The position numbers and the translations under genes are program-made. A stretch of 64,000 nt of DNA from the NCBI GenBank assembly GCA_040766105.1, contig JAXGRD010000001.1, positions 434,001-498,000 of the forward strand, in the 5' to 3' direction. The notes beneath the pieces were generated by a model. It saw nothing but the letters and a program-made list of their open reading frames with translations, was not told the origin of the DNA and did not search any database. The first letter of the stretch is position 1. Every line of letters begins with the position of its first letter. Below are positions 1 through 8,139 of this stretch, one piece after another. The DNA comes from JAXGRD01 sp040766105. Its GTDB lineage: Bacteria; Bacillota; Clostridia; Peptostreptococcales; Anaerovoracaceae.

Positions 1-2
1 CG

Positions 3-578
3 GTGTTGAGAGCTTTGGCAAAGGAGCTGGCAAAGGATGACTTTAGAGAATATATCCAAGAACTACCGGAGGATTGCGCCTTTGAAGAGCGGATGATTCA
101 CGGGATGCTTCTGGGATATTGCAAGGTTTCTTGGGAAGAGTGGTGTCAGCTGGTGGAAGGCTTTGTGCCTCACATCAAGGACTGGGCAACCTGCGACAGC
201 GCCGCCATGACCATGAAGATGATCCAAAAGCATCCGGAAGAGGGTTGGACCTTTTTGCATCAATTCCTATCTGATGAAGGAGAGTATGCTCGCCGCTTCG
301 GAGCGGTGATGCTCCTGGCTAATTTCATTAGAGAGGACTATGTGGACCGTGTACTTGCGGCTTACGAGGAGATGGACCGAGAGCCGTACTACGTAATGAT
401 GGCGGTGGCATGGGGCGTTTCCCATTGTTATACGGCATTTCCTCAGAAGACGGAACAGTTTTTGAAGAAGGAAAGCTTGGATGTAAAGACACACAACAAG
501 GCGATCCAAAAAATAAGGGAATCCTACAGGGTAGACCGTGAAGACAAGGATCGATTGAAGGAGATGAAGAGAAAATGA
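3..578 (+). CDS. AlkD-like DNA alkylation repair protein (5' partial)
   Basis: The reading frame is open from the first bases of the window and encodes at least 191 residues of alpha-helical HEAT-like repeat protein. The opening (LRALAKELAKDD), the block EERMIHGMLLG and the later WATCDSAA match the AlkD-type DNA alkylation repair family, whose members flip out or excise alkylated bases without a classical base pocket. Family members are usually about 220-240 residues, so roughly 30-40 N-terminal residues lie outside the window. The GTG at the first codon is probably internal and not the start. The stop overlaps the next start by four bases (ATGA), so the two genes are probably co-translated. 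The family assignment rests on recognised sequence pattern only. Confidence 0.75.
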   Translation: MLRALAKELAKDDFREYIQELPEDCAFEERMIHGMLLGYCKVSWEEWCQLVEGFVPHIKDWATCDSAAMTMKMIQKHPEEGWTFLHQFLSDEGEYARRFGAVMLLANFIREDYVDRVLAAYEEMDREPYYVMMAVAWGVSHCYTAFPQKTEQFLKKESLDVKTHNKAIQKIRESYRVDREDKDRLKEMKRK

Positions 579-1333
579 TTTTTTATTTCAGCGGAACGGG
601 GAACTCCGCTTGGGTTGCCAGGGAACTGGGAAAACAACTGGGTGAAAGCGGTGAGAATATAGCCACGCGACTTATGACGGGGGAAACATCCTATCTTGCC
701 AAGGCAGGAGAGACCATCGGCATCGTGTTTCCGGTGTATGCTTGGGCTGCGCCGGAGCTGGTCAGCGATTTCGCAAAGGGTATCGTTTTGGATCGGGACA
801 ACTTTGTCTTTGCTGTTGCTGTCTGTGGCGATACGGCGGGAAGAGCCGTTGAAAAATTGGGTAAGGATATTCAAATCGACAGTGGTTTCTCGGTGCTCAT
901 GCCCAACAATTATGTGGTCTTGTTTTCTACAGATACTAGGGAACGGGTGGAAGGTCTTGTTTTAGACGCACGAGGTCGGATTCCGGATATTGCGGAGAGA
1001 ATTAGAAGCCGTGAGTCGGTTATGGATATCAAAAAAGGTGCCTTGCCGGGATTGAAAACGGCATTGATTGCGCCTTTGTTCAATCGCTGGGGCCGGAGCA
1101 CCAAGTATTTCTTTGCAGAGCCCACCTGCGATGGGTGCAGAGTTTGCGAGAAGGTTTGCCCGGTGGGCGTGGTTACCTTAGAGGAAGGTCGACCTGTTTG
1201 GAGTGGTGACTGCCTGCAATGCCTTGCATGCCTTCACTACTGCCCCAAGAAAGCCATCCAATATACAAAGCGCACGAGAAAAGCCGGTCGCTACAACTTT
1301 GAGAAGGATTGCACAGGTCTATTGTCGGATTGA
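575..1333 (+). CDS. EFR1-type flavodoxin/ferredoxin fusion protein
   Basis: This 252-residue protein starts with MIFYFSGTGNS, the phosphate-binding loop of an FMN flavodoxin-like domain (about residues 1-150). It ends in a two-cluster ferredoxin module near residues 185-230, with cysteines in CDGCRVCEKVCP and CLQCLACLHYCP. This architecture defines the EFR1 family of small cytoplasmic electron-transfer proteins common in anaerobes; the redox partner is unknown. Translation is probably coupled to the upstream repair gene through the ATGA overlap. Its 3' end overlaps the convergent RNase H gene by 15 bp. Confidence 0.85.
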   Translation: MIFYFSGTGNSAWVARELGKQLGESGENIATRLMTGETSYLAKAGETIGIVFPVYAWAAPELVSDFAKGIVLDRDNFVFAVAVCGDTAGRAVEKLGKDIQIDSGFSVLMPNNYVVLFSTDTRERVEGLVLDARGRIPDIAERIRSRESVMDIKKGALPGLKTALIAPLFNRWGRSTKYFFAEPTCDGCRVCEKVCPVGVVTLEEGRPVWSGDCLQCLACLHYCPKKAIQYTKRTRKAGRYNFEKDCTGLLSD

Positions 1334-1864
1334 GTCGATGCCTTGGTTTGCCAAAGCATCCGCCCGATTGTTCATCCGGGTGATGTAGCTAAAATCTTCT
1401 CGGGTAAAGCGATTCCCGTTCCACTCTACGAACTTTTCGTAGAGTTTTTCTTTGTTGGTCGCCGGGTGATCCAGATTCACATGGCCCTTCACCCGAAAGA
1501 AGGAGATGTTGTGCCGGTCCAAATAGGGGAGAAGTTTTTCCCATAGGTCTCGGTTTTCCACCGGTTTCTTTCCGGCGGTGAGCCAACCGTTTGACAGCCA
1601 CTTGACATACCACTTTTGGCGAAAACAATCTATGAGATAGGAACTGTCGGAGAAGATCTCGATCATTTGATTCTCTTTTTTTATGGCGTTCATGGCCTCG
1701 ATGAGGGCCATCATCTCCATGCGGTTGTTGGTGGTGTTCTTCTCGCTGCCGAACAACTCCTTTTGATGTGGCCCGAATTCCAAAATCGCTCCCCAGCCTC
1801 CCAGGTTTTCTTCGTTCTGATTTCCCGAACATGCACCGTCGGTATAGATTTTCAAAGCTGTCAT
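1319..1864 (-). CDS. rnhA: Ribonuclease HI
   Basis: This 181-residue protein is an RNase HI, which cleaves the RNA strand of RNA-DNA hybrids in the cytoplasm. The four acidic metal-binding residues are visible: Asp9 in YTDGACSGN, Glu50 in NNRMEMMAL, Asp73 in FSDSSYL and Asp169 in NNRADALAN. The mobile histidine sits in VKGHVN. It is slightly longer than the E. coli enzyme (155 residues), with an insert after VKGHVNLDHPATN rich in aromatic and basic residues. An AAGGAG ribosome binding site precedes the ATG. Confidence 0.93.
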   Translation of the reverse strand: MTALKIYTDGACSGNQNEENLGGWGAILEFGPHQKELFGSEKNTTNNRMEMMALIEAMNAIKKENQMIEIFSDSSYLIDCFRQKWYVKWLSNGWLTAGKKPVENRDLWEKLLPYLDRHNISFFRVKGHVNLDHPATNKEKLYEKFVEWNGNRFTREDFSYITRMNNRADALANQGIDSIRQ

Positions 1865-1889
1865 GGTTTCTCCTTTTCCTTATATGGAC

Positions 1890-1918
1890 ATTATGGAACA
1901 AGATGTCCTTTGTCGCAA
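1890..1918 (-). promoter_or_regulatory. Sigma-A-type promoter of rnhA
   Basis: On the minus strand TTGCGA and CATAAT are separated by 17 bp and point at rnhA, ending about 25 bp before its start codon. Confidence 0.5.
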
Positions 1919-2007
1919 GGAGTAATTGGGGAAGAGTCGTTGCAAATGTATAACAATCCTGAATAATACATATTTATACAACAAATGGGGTAATTTTGAT
2001 AATTCCG

Positions 2008-2036
2008 TTGAAAAAAAAATTATAATAATGTATAAT
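2008..2036 (+). promoter_or_regulatory. Sigma-A-type promoter of the WalJ-like hydrolase gene
   Basis: TTGAAA and a perfect TATAAT are separated by 17 bp, about 45 bp before the start of the hydrolase gene. The A-rich spacer is typical of strong clostridial promoters. Confidence 0.8.
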
Positions 2037-2081
2037 TGCCATGTTGCGTCCTTTAAGAGCGCTGACAGCAAGGAGAAATAC

Positions 2082-2876
2082 ATGGGTCTGGAGTTCTGCT
2101 CCTTTGCCAGCGGAAGCAGTGGAAATTGCTACATGGTGAAGAGTCAAAACACCGCACTGTTGATAGATGCCGGCATCAGCGGCAAGAAGATATTTGAAGG
2201 AATTGCAGGGGCGGGGCTTGAAAACGGCTGTGTTGACGGGATACTGATTACCCACGAACACAGCGATCATATAAAAAGTTTACGAATCGTTACGAAAAAA
2301 TGTGCTTCCGCAGTGGTGTATTCCAACATCAGCACCTGGGAATATATAAAGGATACTGTCCCCCAGGACAGGCAAATCGTCTTTGAAACGGGCAAGGAAT
2401 TTGTCATTGGAGATATTACCGTAAAGGCATTTAAGACCTTTCACGATGCGGCGGAACCGGTGGGATTTTCCTTCTACCAGGAAGGGAAGCAGGTAAGCAT
2501 TCTTACGGATACCGGGTGCATCAGCCCGGCCATGATAGAGGAAATCCACAGTGCCGACCTGTTGGCCTTGGAGGCCAATCACGACCCACATGTGTTGCAG
2601 TTTTGCGGATATCCCTACCACATAAAGCGTCGGATATTGGGAGACAACGGGCACCTTTCCAACGAAGCGGCAGGGGAATGCCTGTGCCGAATCGTCGAGA
2701 AGAGTGAGAAGAAGCGAAGAATATTGCTTTCTCACCTGAGCAAGGAAAATAATACGCCGGATATGGCGAAGATAACCATAGAAAACGTTTTGGAAGACAG
2801 GGGAATCAGGATTTCCGAGGATTTGGAAATTACCGTTCTCATGAGAGACCGAAACAGTCCGCTGTTCGAGGTGTAG
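2082..2876 (+). CDS. WalJ/YycJ-like metallo-beta-lactamase-fold hydrolase
   Basis: The start is placed at the ATG at 2082 because AGGAG lies six bases upstream and the protein then begins MGLEFCSFASGSSGN, the usual start of the YycJ/WalJ family. The open frame extends upstream but would read through the promoter. The 264-residue protein carries the metal motif HEHSDH (His58, His60, Asp62, His63) of the metallo-beta-lactamase fold. Members act as nucleic-acid phosphodiesterases; in Bacillus the gene accompanies the WalRK two-component genes, which are absent here. It is followed one base later by rlmH, an arrangement common in Firmicutes, so the pair is probably one operon. Confidence 0.88.
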   Translation: MGLEFCSFASGSSGNCYMVKSQNTALLIDAGISGKKIFEGIAGAGLENGCVDGILITHEHSDHIKSLRIVTKKCASAVVYSNISTWEYIKDTVPQDRQIVFETGKEFVIGDITVKAFKTFHDAAEPVGFSFYQEGKQVSILTDTGCISPAMIEEIHSADLLALEANHDPHVLQFCGYPYHIKRRILGDNGHLSNEAAGECLCRIVEKSEKKRRILLSHLSKENNTPDMAKITIENVLEDRGIRISEDLEITVLMRDRNSPLFEV

Positions 2877-2877
2877 G

Positions 2878-3327
2878 ATGAAGATCCGAGTCCTGTGTGT
2901 CGGAAAGTTGAAAGAGAAATACTGGAGTCAGGCGGTTGCCGAATATGCCAAGCGATTATCTTCCTACTGCGACCTGACCATGGAAGAAGTGAAGGAAAGC
3001 CCTTCCGATTCTCCCTTGGAGGAGGGACGGGCACTCCTAAAAAAGATAAAAAAAGATGATTACGTCTTCACTTTGGAGATTTTGGGGAAGTCCATGTCCA
3101 GTGAAGAGTTGGCGGGGAAGATGGATGCTCTCGCCATAGGCGGAAAGAGCAGCATCGTCTTCATCATCGGGGGCTCGGAAGGACTGTCACAGGAGGTTCG
3201 ACAGCGGAGCGATACGGCCATTTCCTTTTCGGCCTTGACCTTTCCCCATCAGATGATGCGCGTCATCCTAATGGAACAGATTTACAGGAGCTTCAAAATT
3301 ATTCGCGGTGAAGCTTATCATAAATAA
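2878..3327 (+). CDS. rlmH: 23S rRNA (pseudouridine1915-N3)-methyltransferase RlmH
   Basis: This 149-residue SPOUT-class protein methylates N3 of pseudouridine 1915 in helix 69 of 23S rRNA, acting on assembled 70S ribosomes with SAM. Family signatures are the start MKIRVLCVGKLKEKYW, the SAM-binding knot FIIGGSEGLS, and the C-terminal HQMMRVILMEQIYRSFKIIRGEAYHK region, shown here in part. Length is close to that of E. coli RlmH (155). It follows the WalJ-like gene by one base and probably shares its transcript. Confidence 0.95.
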   Translation: MKIRVLCVGKLKEKYWSQAVAEYAKRLSSYCDLTMEEVKESPSDSPLEEGRALLKKIKKDDYVFTLEILGKSMSSEELAGKMDALAIGGKSSIVFIIGGSEGLSQEVRQRSDTAISFSALTFPHQMMRVILMEQIYRSFKIIRGEAYHK

Positions 3328-3337
3328 TCAAGTAACC

Positions 3338-3361
3338 ACATCGGTGATGTCATATTTTTTT
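3338..3361 (+). terminator. Possible weak intrinsic terminator after rlmH
   Basis: A short 5-bp stem, ACATC-GGT-GATGT, is followed by CAT and a run of T. The stem is short, so this is only a possibility. Confidence 0.35.
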
Positions 3362-3408
3362 ATGACTTAGTTGTATACAATATGCAAGGAAATGTTTGGA
3401 GAAGGATT

Positions 3409-4866
3409 ATGTTTAACAAAAGAAATCTGAGAATCTTGGTTGCGGTGCTACTGCTTGTCATGTGCACCGGGCTCTTAGCCTTCGCGGAAACGGGTCATCA
3501 CGACAACTTAGGCAAGGAGCTGCCTCTTTGGAGCTGTATCCCCTTTGTGGGAATGCTGCTGTCCATTGCCATCTTCCCTCTGGTGAAGCCACACTGGTGG
3601 GAGATGAATATGCTGAAGGTTGCGCTATTCTGGTCTTTGCTCTTCCTGATTCCCTTTGGGTTTGCCTTTGGAATGGGAGCACTATCATTCCAGATTGCGG
3701 AGATTGTATTTCTTGATTATCTCCCCTTTATCGTATTGCTCTTTGGCTTGTTTGTAGCTGCGGGGGGAATCGTCATCAAGGGTTCCTTTGCGGGATCCAC
3801 CAAGACAAATATCATCATGCTCCTCATTGGAACGGCCATTGCCAGTTGGGTGGGAACCACCGGTGCGGCGATGTTGATGATTCGACCCATTATGAGAGCC
3901 AACGAATGGAGGGCGAAGAAGGCACATATTATTATCTTCTTCATCTTTATGGTAGCCAATATCGGCGGCAGCTTGACACCGGTAGGTGATCCGCCCCTGT
4001 TCTTAGGATTCTTGAGAGGGGTTCCCTTCTTCTGGACCATGAAGCTTTTACCGGTTATGCTGTTTAACATCGCCGTGTTGACCATAGTATTCTTCTTCGT
4101 GGATCGGGTCTTTGTAAAGGGAGAATTGGCAGCGGGAAGAAAACCCCCTAAAATGGATCCTGAAAAGGCGACACGCTTCAGCATTGAAGGTGCGCACAAC
4201 TTCATCTTTGTGGCTATGATTGTAGGCGCTGTCATCCTGAATGGGATTCTTTCAGGTCTCCCTGCCTTCCAAGATGAGGCTACTGGAGCGCTGCTGGGAA
4301 TTAACCTTGCAGGTGCTGTCATGCCTTATACCAGCATCATACAGATGGCCATTATCTTGCTGGCTGCCTTCCTTTCCATGAAGCTGACGAAGAAGACGAC
4401 CAGAGAAGCCAACGAGTTCAACTTCGGACCCATTGCGGAAGTTGCCAAATTATTTATCGGTATCTTCCTCACCATGATTCCGGCGTTAGCTATCCTGAAG
4501 GCAAACGGAGCGTCTCTGGGGTTGATTGAGCCATGGCAGTTCTTCTGGGTGACCGGCGCCCTGTCCTCCTTCTTGGATAATGCGCCCACCTATTTGGTCT
4601 TCCTGACGACAGCTTGTGCTTGTGGCTTTACGGAAGGACTTCAAACAACAATTGGAATTGTAGACAATACGGTTCTTGTGGCGATTTCCTCAGGTGCCGT
4701 CTTCATGGGTGCCAACACCTACATCGGAAACGCGCCCAACTTCATGGTTAAGGCCATTGCCGAAGACGGTGGAATCAAAATGCCCAGCTTCTTCGGTTAC
4801 ATGCTATGGGCATTGATATTCCTTGTCCCCTTGTTCGTTCTTGACACATTGATATTCTTCTTATAG
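3409..4866 (+). CDS. NhaD-like sodium:proton antiporter
   Basis: The ATG at 3409 is preferred: GGAG lies seven bases upstream and the protein then begins with a signal-anchor-like hydrophobic segment. The 485-residue product has about 12 predicted membrane segments and belongs to the ion-transporter superfamily that includes NhaD and citrate/arsenite carriers. Conserved stretches include GGSLTPVGDPPLFLGFLRG and, near the C terminus, FLDNAPTYLVF and GANTYIGNAPNFMVKAIAE. These Asn-Ala-Pro and Gly-Asp-Pro motifs form the two inverted-repeat re-entrant loops of this fold. It most likely exchanges Na+ for H+ across the cytoplasmic membrane. A terminator follows, so it is a single-gene unit. Confidence 0.85.
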   Translation: MFNKRNLRILVAVLLLVMCTGLLAFAETGHHDNLGKELPLWSCIPFVGMLLSIAIFPLVKPHWWEMNMLKVALFWSLLFLIPFGFAFGMGALSFQIAEIVFLDYLPFIVLLFGLFVAAGGIVIKGSFAGSTKTNIIMLLIGTAIASWVGTTGAAMLMIRPIMRANEWRAKKAHIIIFFIFMVANIGGSLTPVGDPPLFLGFLRGVPFFWTMKLLPVMLFNIAVLTIVFFFVDRVFVKGELAAGRKPPKMDPEKATRFSIEGAHNFIFVAMIVGAVILNGILSGLPAFQDEATGALLGINLAGAVMPYTSIIQMAIILLAAFLSMKLTKKTTREANEFNFGPIAEVAKLFIGIFLTMIPALAILKANGASLGLIEPWQFFWVTGALSSFLDNAPTYLVFLTTACACGFTEGLQTTIGIVDNTVLVAISSGAVFMGANTYIGNAPNFMVKAIAEDGGIKMPSFFGYMLWALIFLVPLFVLDTLIFFL

Positions 4867-4883
4867 CAATTAAAGCTTTGCAG

Positions 4884-4913
4884 TGCCGTGCCCGAAAGGG
4901 TACGGCATTTTTT
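4884..4913 (+). terminator. Intrinsic terminator of the NhaD-like gene
   Basis: A 10-bp stem (TGCCGTGCCC paired with GGGTACGGCA, one G-U pair) closes a GAAA tetraloop and is followed by six T. Confidence 0.92.
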
Positions 4914-4936
4914 CACAGACTGCCCTTCGGAATTGA

Positions 4937-4965
4937 TTGACTTTTCTGTCAATTTGACATATAGT
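4937..4965 (+). promoter_or_regulatory. Sigma-A-type promoter of adh
   Basis: TTGACT and TATAGT are separated by 17 bp, about 60 bp before the adh start. A second TTGACA within the spacer overlaps it but has no suitably placed -10. Confidence 0.75.
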
Positions 4966-5024
4966 TAACACAGTATAGAGCAGTAGCCTGTAGGTTGGAT
5001 GTAGAAAAGGTGAGGTGATTTATT

Positions 5025-6086
5025 ATGAAAGGTTTTGCAATGCTGGGCATTGGGAAGACCGGATGGATTGAAAAAGAGGACCCCAAATGTGGACCCCTGG
5101 ATGCCATCTGTAAACCCATTGCGCTGGCCCCGTGTACATCCGATGTGCACACCGTTTGGGAAGGTGCCATCGGTGAAAGAACGGACATGATTTTGGGCCA
5201 TGAAGCCACCGGAGAAGTGCTGGAAGTTGGCGAATTGGTCAAGGACTTTAAACCGGGGGACAGAGTATTGGTCCCGGCCATCACGCCCGACTGGAATTCT
5301 CTGGCTTCACAGGGAGGCTATCCCATGCATTCCGGAGAGGCTCTTGGGGGATGGAAGTTCTCCAACTTTAAGGATGGCGTCTTTGCCGACCACTTCCATG
5401 TAAATGATGCGGACGGAAATTTAGCCCATCTTCCCAAGGAGATTCCCCTGGAACAGGCGCCCATGCTTTCGGACATGGTTCCCACCGGTTTCCACGGTGC
5501 GGAGCTGGCTGACGTACAGTATGGAGACACGGTTCTGGTAATTGGAATCGGTCCGGTAGGCTTGATGTCTGTTGCCGGTGCTAACTTGAGAGGTGCAGCG
5601 CAAATTATAGCTGTAGGGACTCGACAGGTTTGCGTGGATGCAGCCAAGTTCTATGGTGCTACGGACTTCATCAGTTACAAGGACGGCCCCATTGATGTAC
5701 AAGCGATGGAGATGACCGGCGGCAGAGGGGTGGACAAAGTCATCATCGCCGGCGGTACGGTAGACACCTTTGAGGAAGCCGTCAAGGCAATGCATGCAGG
5801 CGGCAAGATCGGCAATGTCAACTACCTGGGTGGCGGAGATTACATCAAAATCCCCAGAGTTGAGTGGGCAGTCGGCATGGGTCATAAACAGATTCAAGGC
5901 GGACTGACACCCGGCGGACGTCTCCGAATGGAGAAGCTTGCAAGGTTGGTGCAGAGTGGAAAACTGGATCTCTCCAAGTTGATTACACACCCCTTCCGAG
6001 GGATGGAACACGTGGAAGAGGCCCTCATGCTCATGAAAGATAAGCCGAGAGATTTGATTAAACCGGTAGTCGTTATTGATGATTGA
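5025..6086 (+). CDS. adh: NADP-dependent secondary alcohol dehydrogenase (isopropanol type)
   Basis: This 353-residue protein is a zinc medium-chain dehydrogenase of the Clostridium beijerinckii / Thermoanaerobacter secondary-alcohol type, which interconverts ketones such as acetone with secondary alcohols. The start MKGFAMLGIGKTGWIEKE matches that group closely. Catalytic zinc ligands are visible at Cys37, His59, Glu60 and Asp150; the structural-zinc cysteine cluster of liver-type enzymes is absent, as in this group. The nucleotide-binding glycine motif is GIGPVGLMS. The following VGTRQVC keeps the arginine that contacts the NADP 2'-phosphate, so NADPH is the likely cofactor. It has its own promoter and a following hairpin. 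Confidence 0.9.
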   Translation: MKGFAMLGIGKTGWIEKEDPKCGPLDAICKPIALAPCTSDVHTVWEGAIGERTDMILGHEATGEVLEVGELVKDFKPGDRVLVPAITPDWNSLASQGGYPMHSGEALGGWKFSNFKDGVFADHFHVNDADGNLAHLPKEIPLEQAPMLSDMVPTGFHGAELADVQYGDTVLVIGIGPVGLMSVAGANLRGAAQIIAVGTRQVCVDAAKFYGATDFISYKDGPIDVQAMEMTGGRGVDKVIIAGGTVDTFEEAVKAMHAGGKIGNVNYLGGGDYIKIPRVEWAVGMGHKQIQGGLTPGGRLRMEKLARLVQSGKLDLSKLITHPFRGMEHVEEALMLMKDKPRDLIKPVVVIDD

Positions 6087-6099
6087 TTGATAATTAGCT

Positions 6100-6135
6100 G
6101 GGACGGGAGGGAATTGCTTCTCGTCCCGGTTTCTT
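6100..6135 (+). terminator. Possible intrinsic terminator after adh
   Basis: GGGACGGGAG pairs with CTTCTCGTCCC through a 7-base loop (two G-U pairs), followed by the modest T-rich tail GGTTTCTT. It lies just before the G3E GTPase gene. Confidence 0.55.
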
Positions 6136-6144
6136 GCTGGTGAC

Positions 6145-7044
6145 ATGAAAATATTGATTATATCCGGCTTTCTGGGTGCGGGGAAGACCACCTTCATCAA
6201 AGCACTCCAGAAGCATACGGGCAGAGAGTTTGTCATTTTGGAAAATGAATATGGGGATGTGGACATTGATTCGGCTGTCTTGGAGAAGGACAACATGAAA
6301 ATCTGGGAGTTGACAGAGGGGTGTATCTGCTGCTCGGTCAAGGCAGATTTCGCCAATTCTGTCCTAACTATAGCCAATGCATTGGATCCCGATGTTCTCA
6401 TTGTGGAGCCTTCCGGAGTAGGTATGCTCTCCAATATCTACGCCAACGTGAAGAGAATCCTTTATGAGAGGATTCAGTTGCTTGCGCCCATAACCATCGT
6501 GGACTATCACTGTTTTTATGAGTATATGGAAACCTTCGATGGGTTTTACAAAGATCAAATTATCAATGGGGGTAGGGTCTTGGTTTCCAAGGGAGAAGAT
6601 GTCCCGTCAGCGGAGTTAGAAGCCATGGGGGAAATCCTAAAGGAGATGAATCCCAAAGGTCAGATTCTGACGGAGCACTACGAAAATTGTCCGGACCAAT
6701 GGTGGAAAAGTCTGCTTACAACCGGTTGGGATGAGGAAAAGGGCATCGTTTACTTGAAAGAGGAAGGTTTGGAGATGACCTCTCTCTCCTTCAAAGATAT
6801 TTCATACGATGACCTTCAGCAGTTTCAATGGGACATGAGCGCCCTCATGGAGGGGCGCTTCGGAAAAATCTTTCGCATCAAAGGTTTTCTTCCCATTAAC
6901 AACCAGTGGGGGAAGGTGGATGTTGTGAATAAACAATACAACTTGGAAGCCTGGCCTCCCATGGAGAGATCCAGAATCGTCATCATCGGTAGGAATTTGG
7001 ACGGCCCATCTCTGACCACTTTATTTCAGGCACGCGTTACGTAA
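6145..7044 (+). CDS. G3E-family (CobW/UreG-like) GTPase
   Basis: This 299-residue protein has the Walker A loop SGFLGAGKTT (residues 7-16), the G3E glutamate motif EPSG and the metal-binding motif GCICCS (Cys60, Cys62, Cys63) typical of COG0523 metallochaperone GTPases. These deliver zinc, nickel, cobalt or another metal to partner enzymes. The usual C-terminal CobW domain is only weakly discernible (GRFGKIFRIKGFL). No ribosome binding site of note is visible; TGGTGA precedes the ATG. In corrinoid-methyltransferase organisms such GTPases often serve cobalamin or nickel enzymes, but here the target is unknown. It converges with an ArsR-type regulator, overlapping it by 8 bp. Confidence 0.85.
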   Translation: MKILIISGFLGAGKTTFIKALQKHTGREFVILENEYGDVDIDSAVLEKDNMKIWELTEGCICCSVKADFANSVLTIANALDPDVLIVEPSGVGMLSNIYANVKRILYERIQLLAPITIVDYHCFYEYMETFDGFYKDQIINGGRVLVSKGEDVPSAELEAMGEILKEMNPKGQILTEHYENCPDQWWKSLLTTGWDEEKGIVYLKEEGLEMTSLSFKDISYDDLQQFQWDMSALMEGRFGKIFRIKGFLPINNQWGKVDVVNKQYNLEAWPPMERSRIVIIGRNLDGPSLTTLFQARVT

Positions 7045-7354
7045 ACCTGCGTGTAGCATCCAGATATTTCCCTAAAGTTCCAATGTTTGCATAGTAGTAG
7101 GAATACTTGTTTTCTTTTTTTATCTCTACCAAATCTGCCTTGGAAAGAATTTTGATGTGCTGAGATATGGTTGCCTGTGCATAGTCAAAGGCGGCAACCA
7201 CATCTTTATTGCAGACCCTTTCCATGGTCCTGTTGCAATTCATGATATATCGAAAGATCCGGATGCGGGCAGGATGTGCCAAAGCATCGGATACCTTTGC
7301 CATTAATAGGATTTCTTCCTCGGGCATGTCGTCGCTGATTTTTCTAATTCGCAT
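7037..7354 (-). CDS. ArsR/SmtB-family winged-helix regulator
   Basis: This 105-residue protein is a stand-alone winged-helix repressor. The motif ALAHPARIRIFRYI marks the start of the ArsR DNA-binding domain and DYAQATISQHIKILSKADLVE is the recognition helix and following wing entry. Two cysteines (in MNCNRTMERVCNKD) lie near the alpha-3 region where SmtB-type metal sites can occur. With so few metal ligands, sensing could equally be of another signal. An inverted repeat overlaps its own -10 region, which suggests autorepression and control of the divergent membrane-protein genes. Confidence 0.85.
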   Translation of the reverse strand: MRIRKISDDMPEEEILLMAKVSDALAHPARIRIFRYIMNCNRTMERVCNKDVVAAFDYAQATISQHIKILSKADLVEIKKENKYSYYYANIGTLGKYLDATRRFT

Positions 7355-7373
7355 AAATCCTCCTTGTGCTGTT

Positions 7374-7400
7374 ATATGTATCGCCTATCAACGATATACT
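7374..7400. promoter_or_regulatory. Candidate ArsR operator
   Basis: Inverted half-sites TATCG and CGATA are separated by 8 bp within an AT-rich imperfect dyad. It overlaps the -10 of the arsR promoter and lies close to the divergent promoter. Confidence 0.45.
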
Positions 7401-7420
7401 ATTATCCCTGTATTTGTCAA
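7393..7420 (-). promoter_or_regulatory. Promoter of the ArsR-family gene
   Basis: On the minus strand a perfect TTGACA is followed after 16 bp by TATATC, about 40 bp before the start codon. Confidence 0.6.
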
Positions 7421-7426
7421 TAATGA

Positions 7427-7455
7427 TTGAAAAACAATGAATTATATGGGATAAT
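7427..7455 (+). promoter_or_regulatory. Promoter of the two membrane-protein genes
   Basis: TTGAAA and GATAAT are separated by 17 bp, 36 bp before the GTG start at 7492. It is back to back with the arsR promoter. Confidence 0.65.
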
Positions 7456-7491
7456 ATGTGCCGTGGGGAAACTACCCCGTGGAGGAACATC

Positions 7492-8139
7492 GTGAGAAAA
7501 AACGAAGACAACTTAGGTGGAGTTCGCTGGATTACAGCAGGGTTTTTCATCATAGCCCTAACAATTTTCGCCCTGCAAGTGGTGCGAATCTTCAAGGTTT
7601 GGAACATAGCTGAATTTGCTGCTATTTTTGCTTTCTTCCTGTCTTGGCTGTTGGTCCTATGGGGCGCTACCACGCTTCTGCATCACAACAAAACTTGGAA
7701 GCCGGTGTGGATACTGTCCATTGCAATGCTTATCGTGGTTGCTTTGGAGGGCTTTGTTGCCTTTAGAAATGTCAGAAACGGTATGTTGGAACAATCCTTC
7801 ATCGACATTGTGGTGATGTTTCTCTTTTACATGACTCTCATGGGTCTGTTTTATGCCTACCGCCGAATGCTATTCGGATCGGCAATGATCGTGAAGGCAA
7901 AGGATGCGGTGCTGGCGAGAAAATGCATGCGGACGTGGCTACCCTGTTGTGCCATCGTCATGTTGACGTTAATTATCATTCCCATCACGGGAATGTTTAC
8001 CAAGACCGTGGAATATGTGGGAACACTTTCATTGGGAGCAATCGGCTTCCTGGCTCAGATGTATATGTGCAAGTTGTTGTTGGACAGCTACTTGGTAGTT
8101 AAAGGCAAAGAGAAACGAAAATTAAAAGAGGATGAGTAA
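7492..8139 (+). CDS. Membrane protein of unknown function
   Basis: The GTG at 7492 is chosen over the ATG at 7456 because GGAGG lies six bases upstream. The 215-residue product has about six hydrophobic segments (near residues 15-35, 40-62, 70-92, 105-125, 150-172 and 180-200) and a basic C terminus (KGKEKRKLKEDE), so it is an integral membrane protein. I do not recognise the family. The gene overlaps the next one by a single base (TAATG), and the two share a promoter that faces an ArsR-type regulator, so they are probably controlled by it. Confidence 0.7.
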   Translation: MRKNEDNLGGVRWITAGFFIIALTIFALQVVRIFKVWNIAEFAAIFAFFLSWLLVLWGATTLLHHNKTWKPVWILSIAMLIVVALEGFVAFRNVRNGMLEQSFIDIVVMFLFYMTLMGLFYAYRRMLFGSAMIVKAKDAVLARKCMRTWLPCCAIVMLTLIIIPITGMFTKTVEYVGTLSLGAIGFLAQMYMCKLLLDSYLVVKGKEKRKLKEDE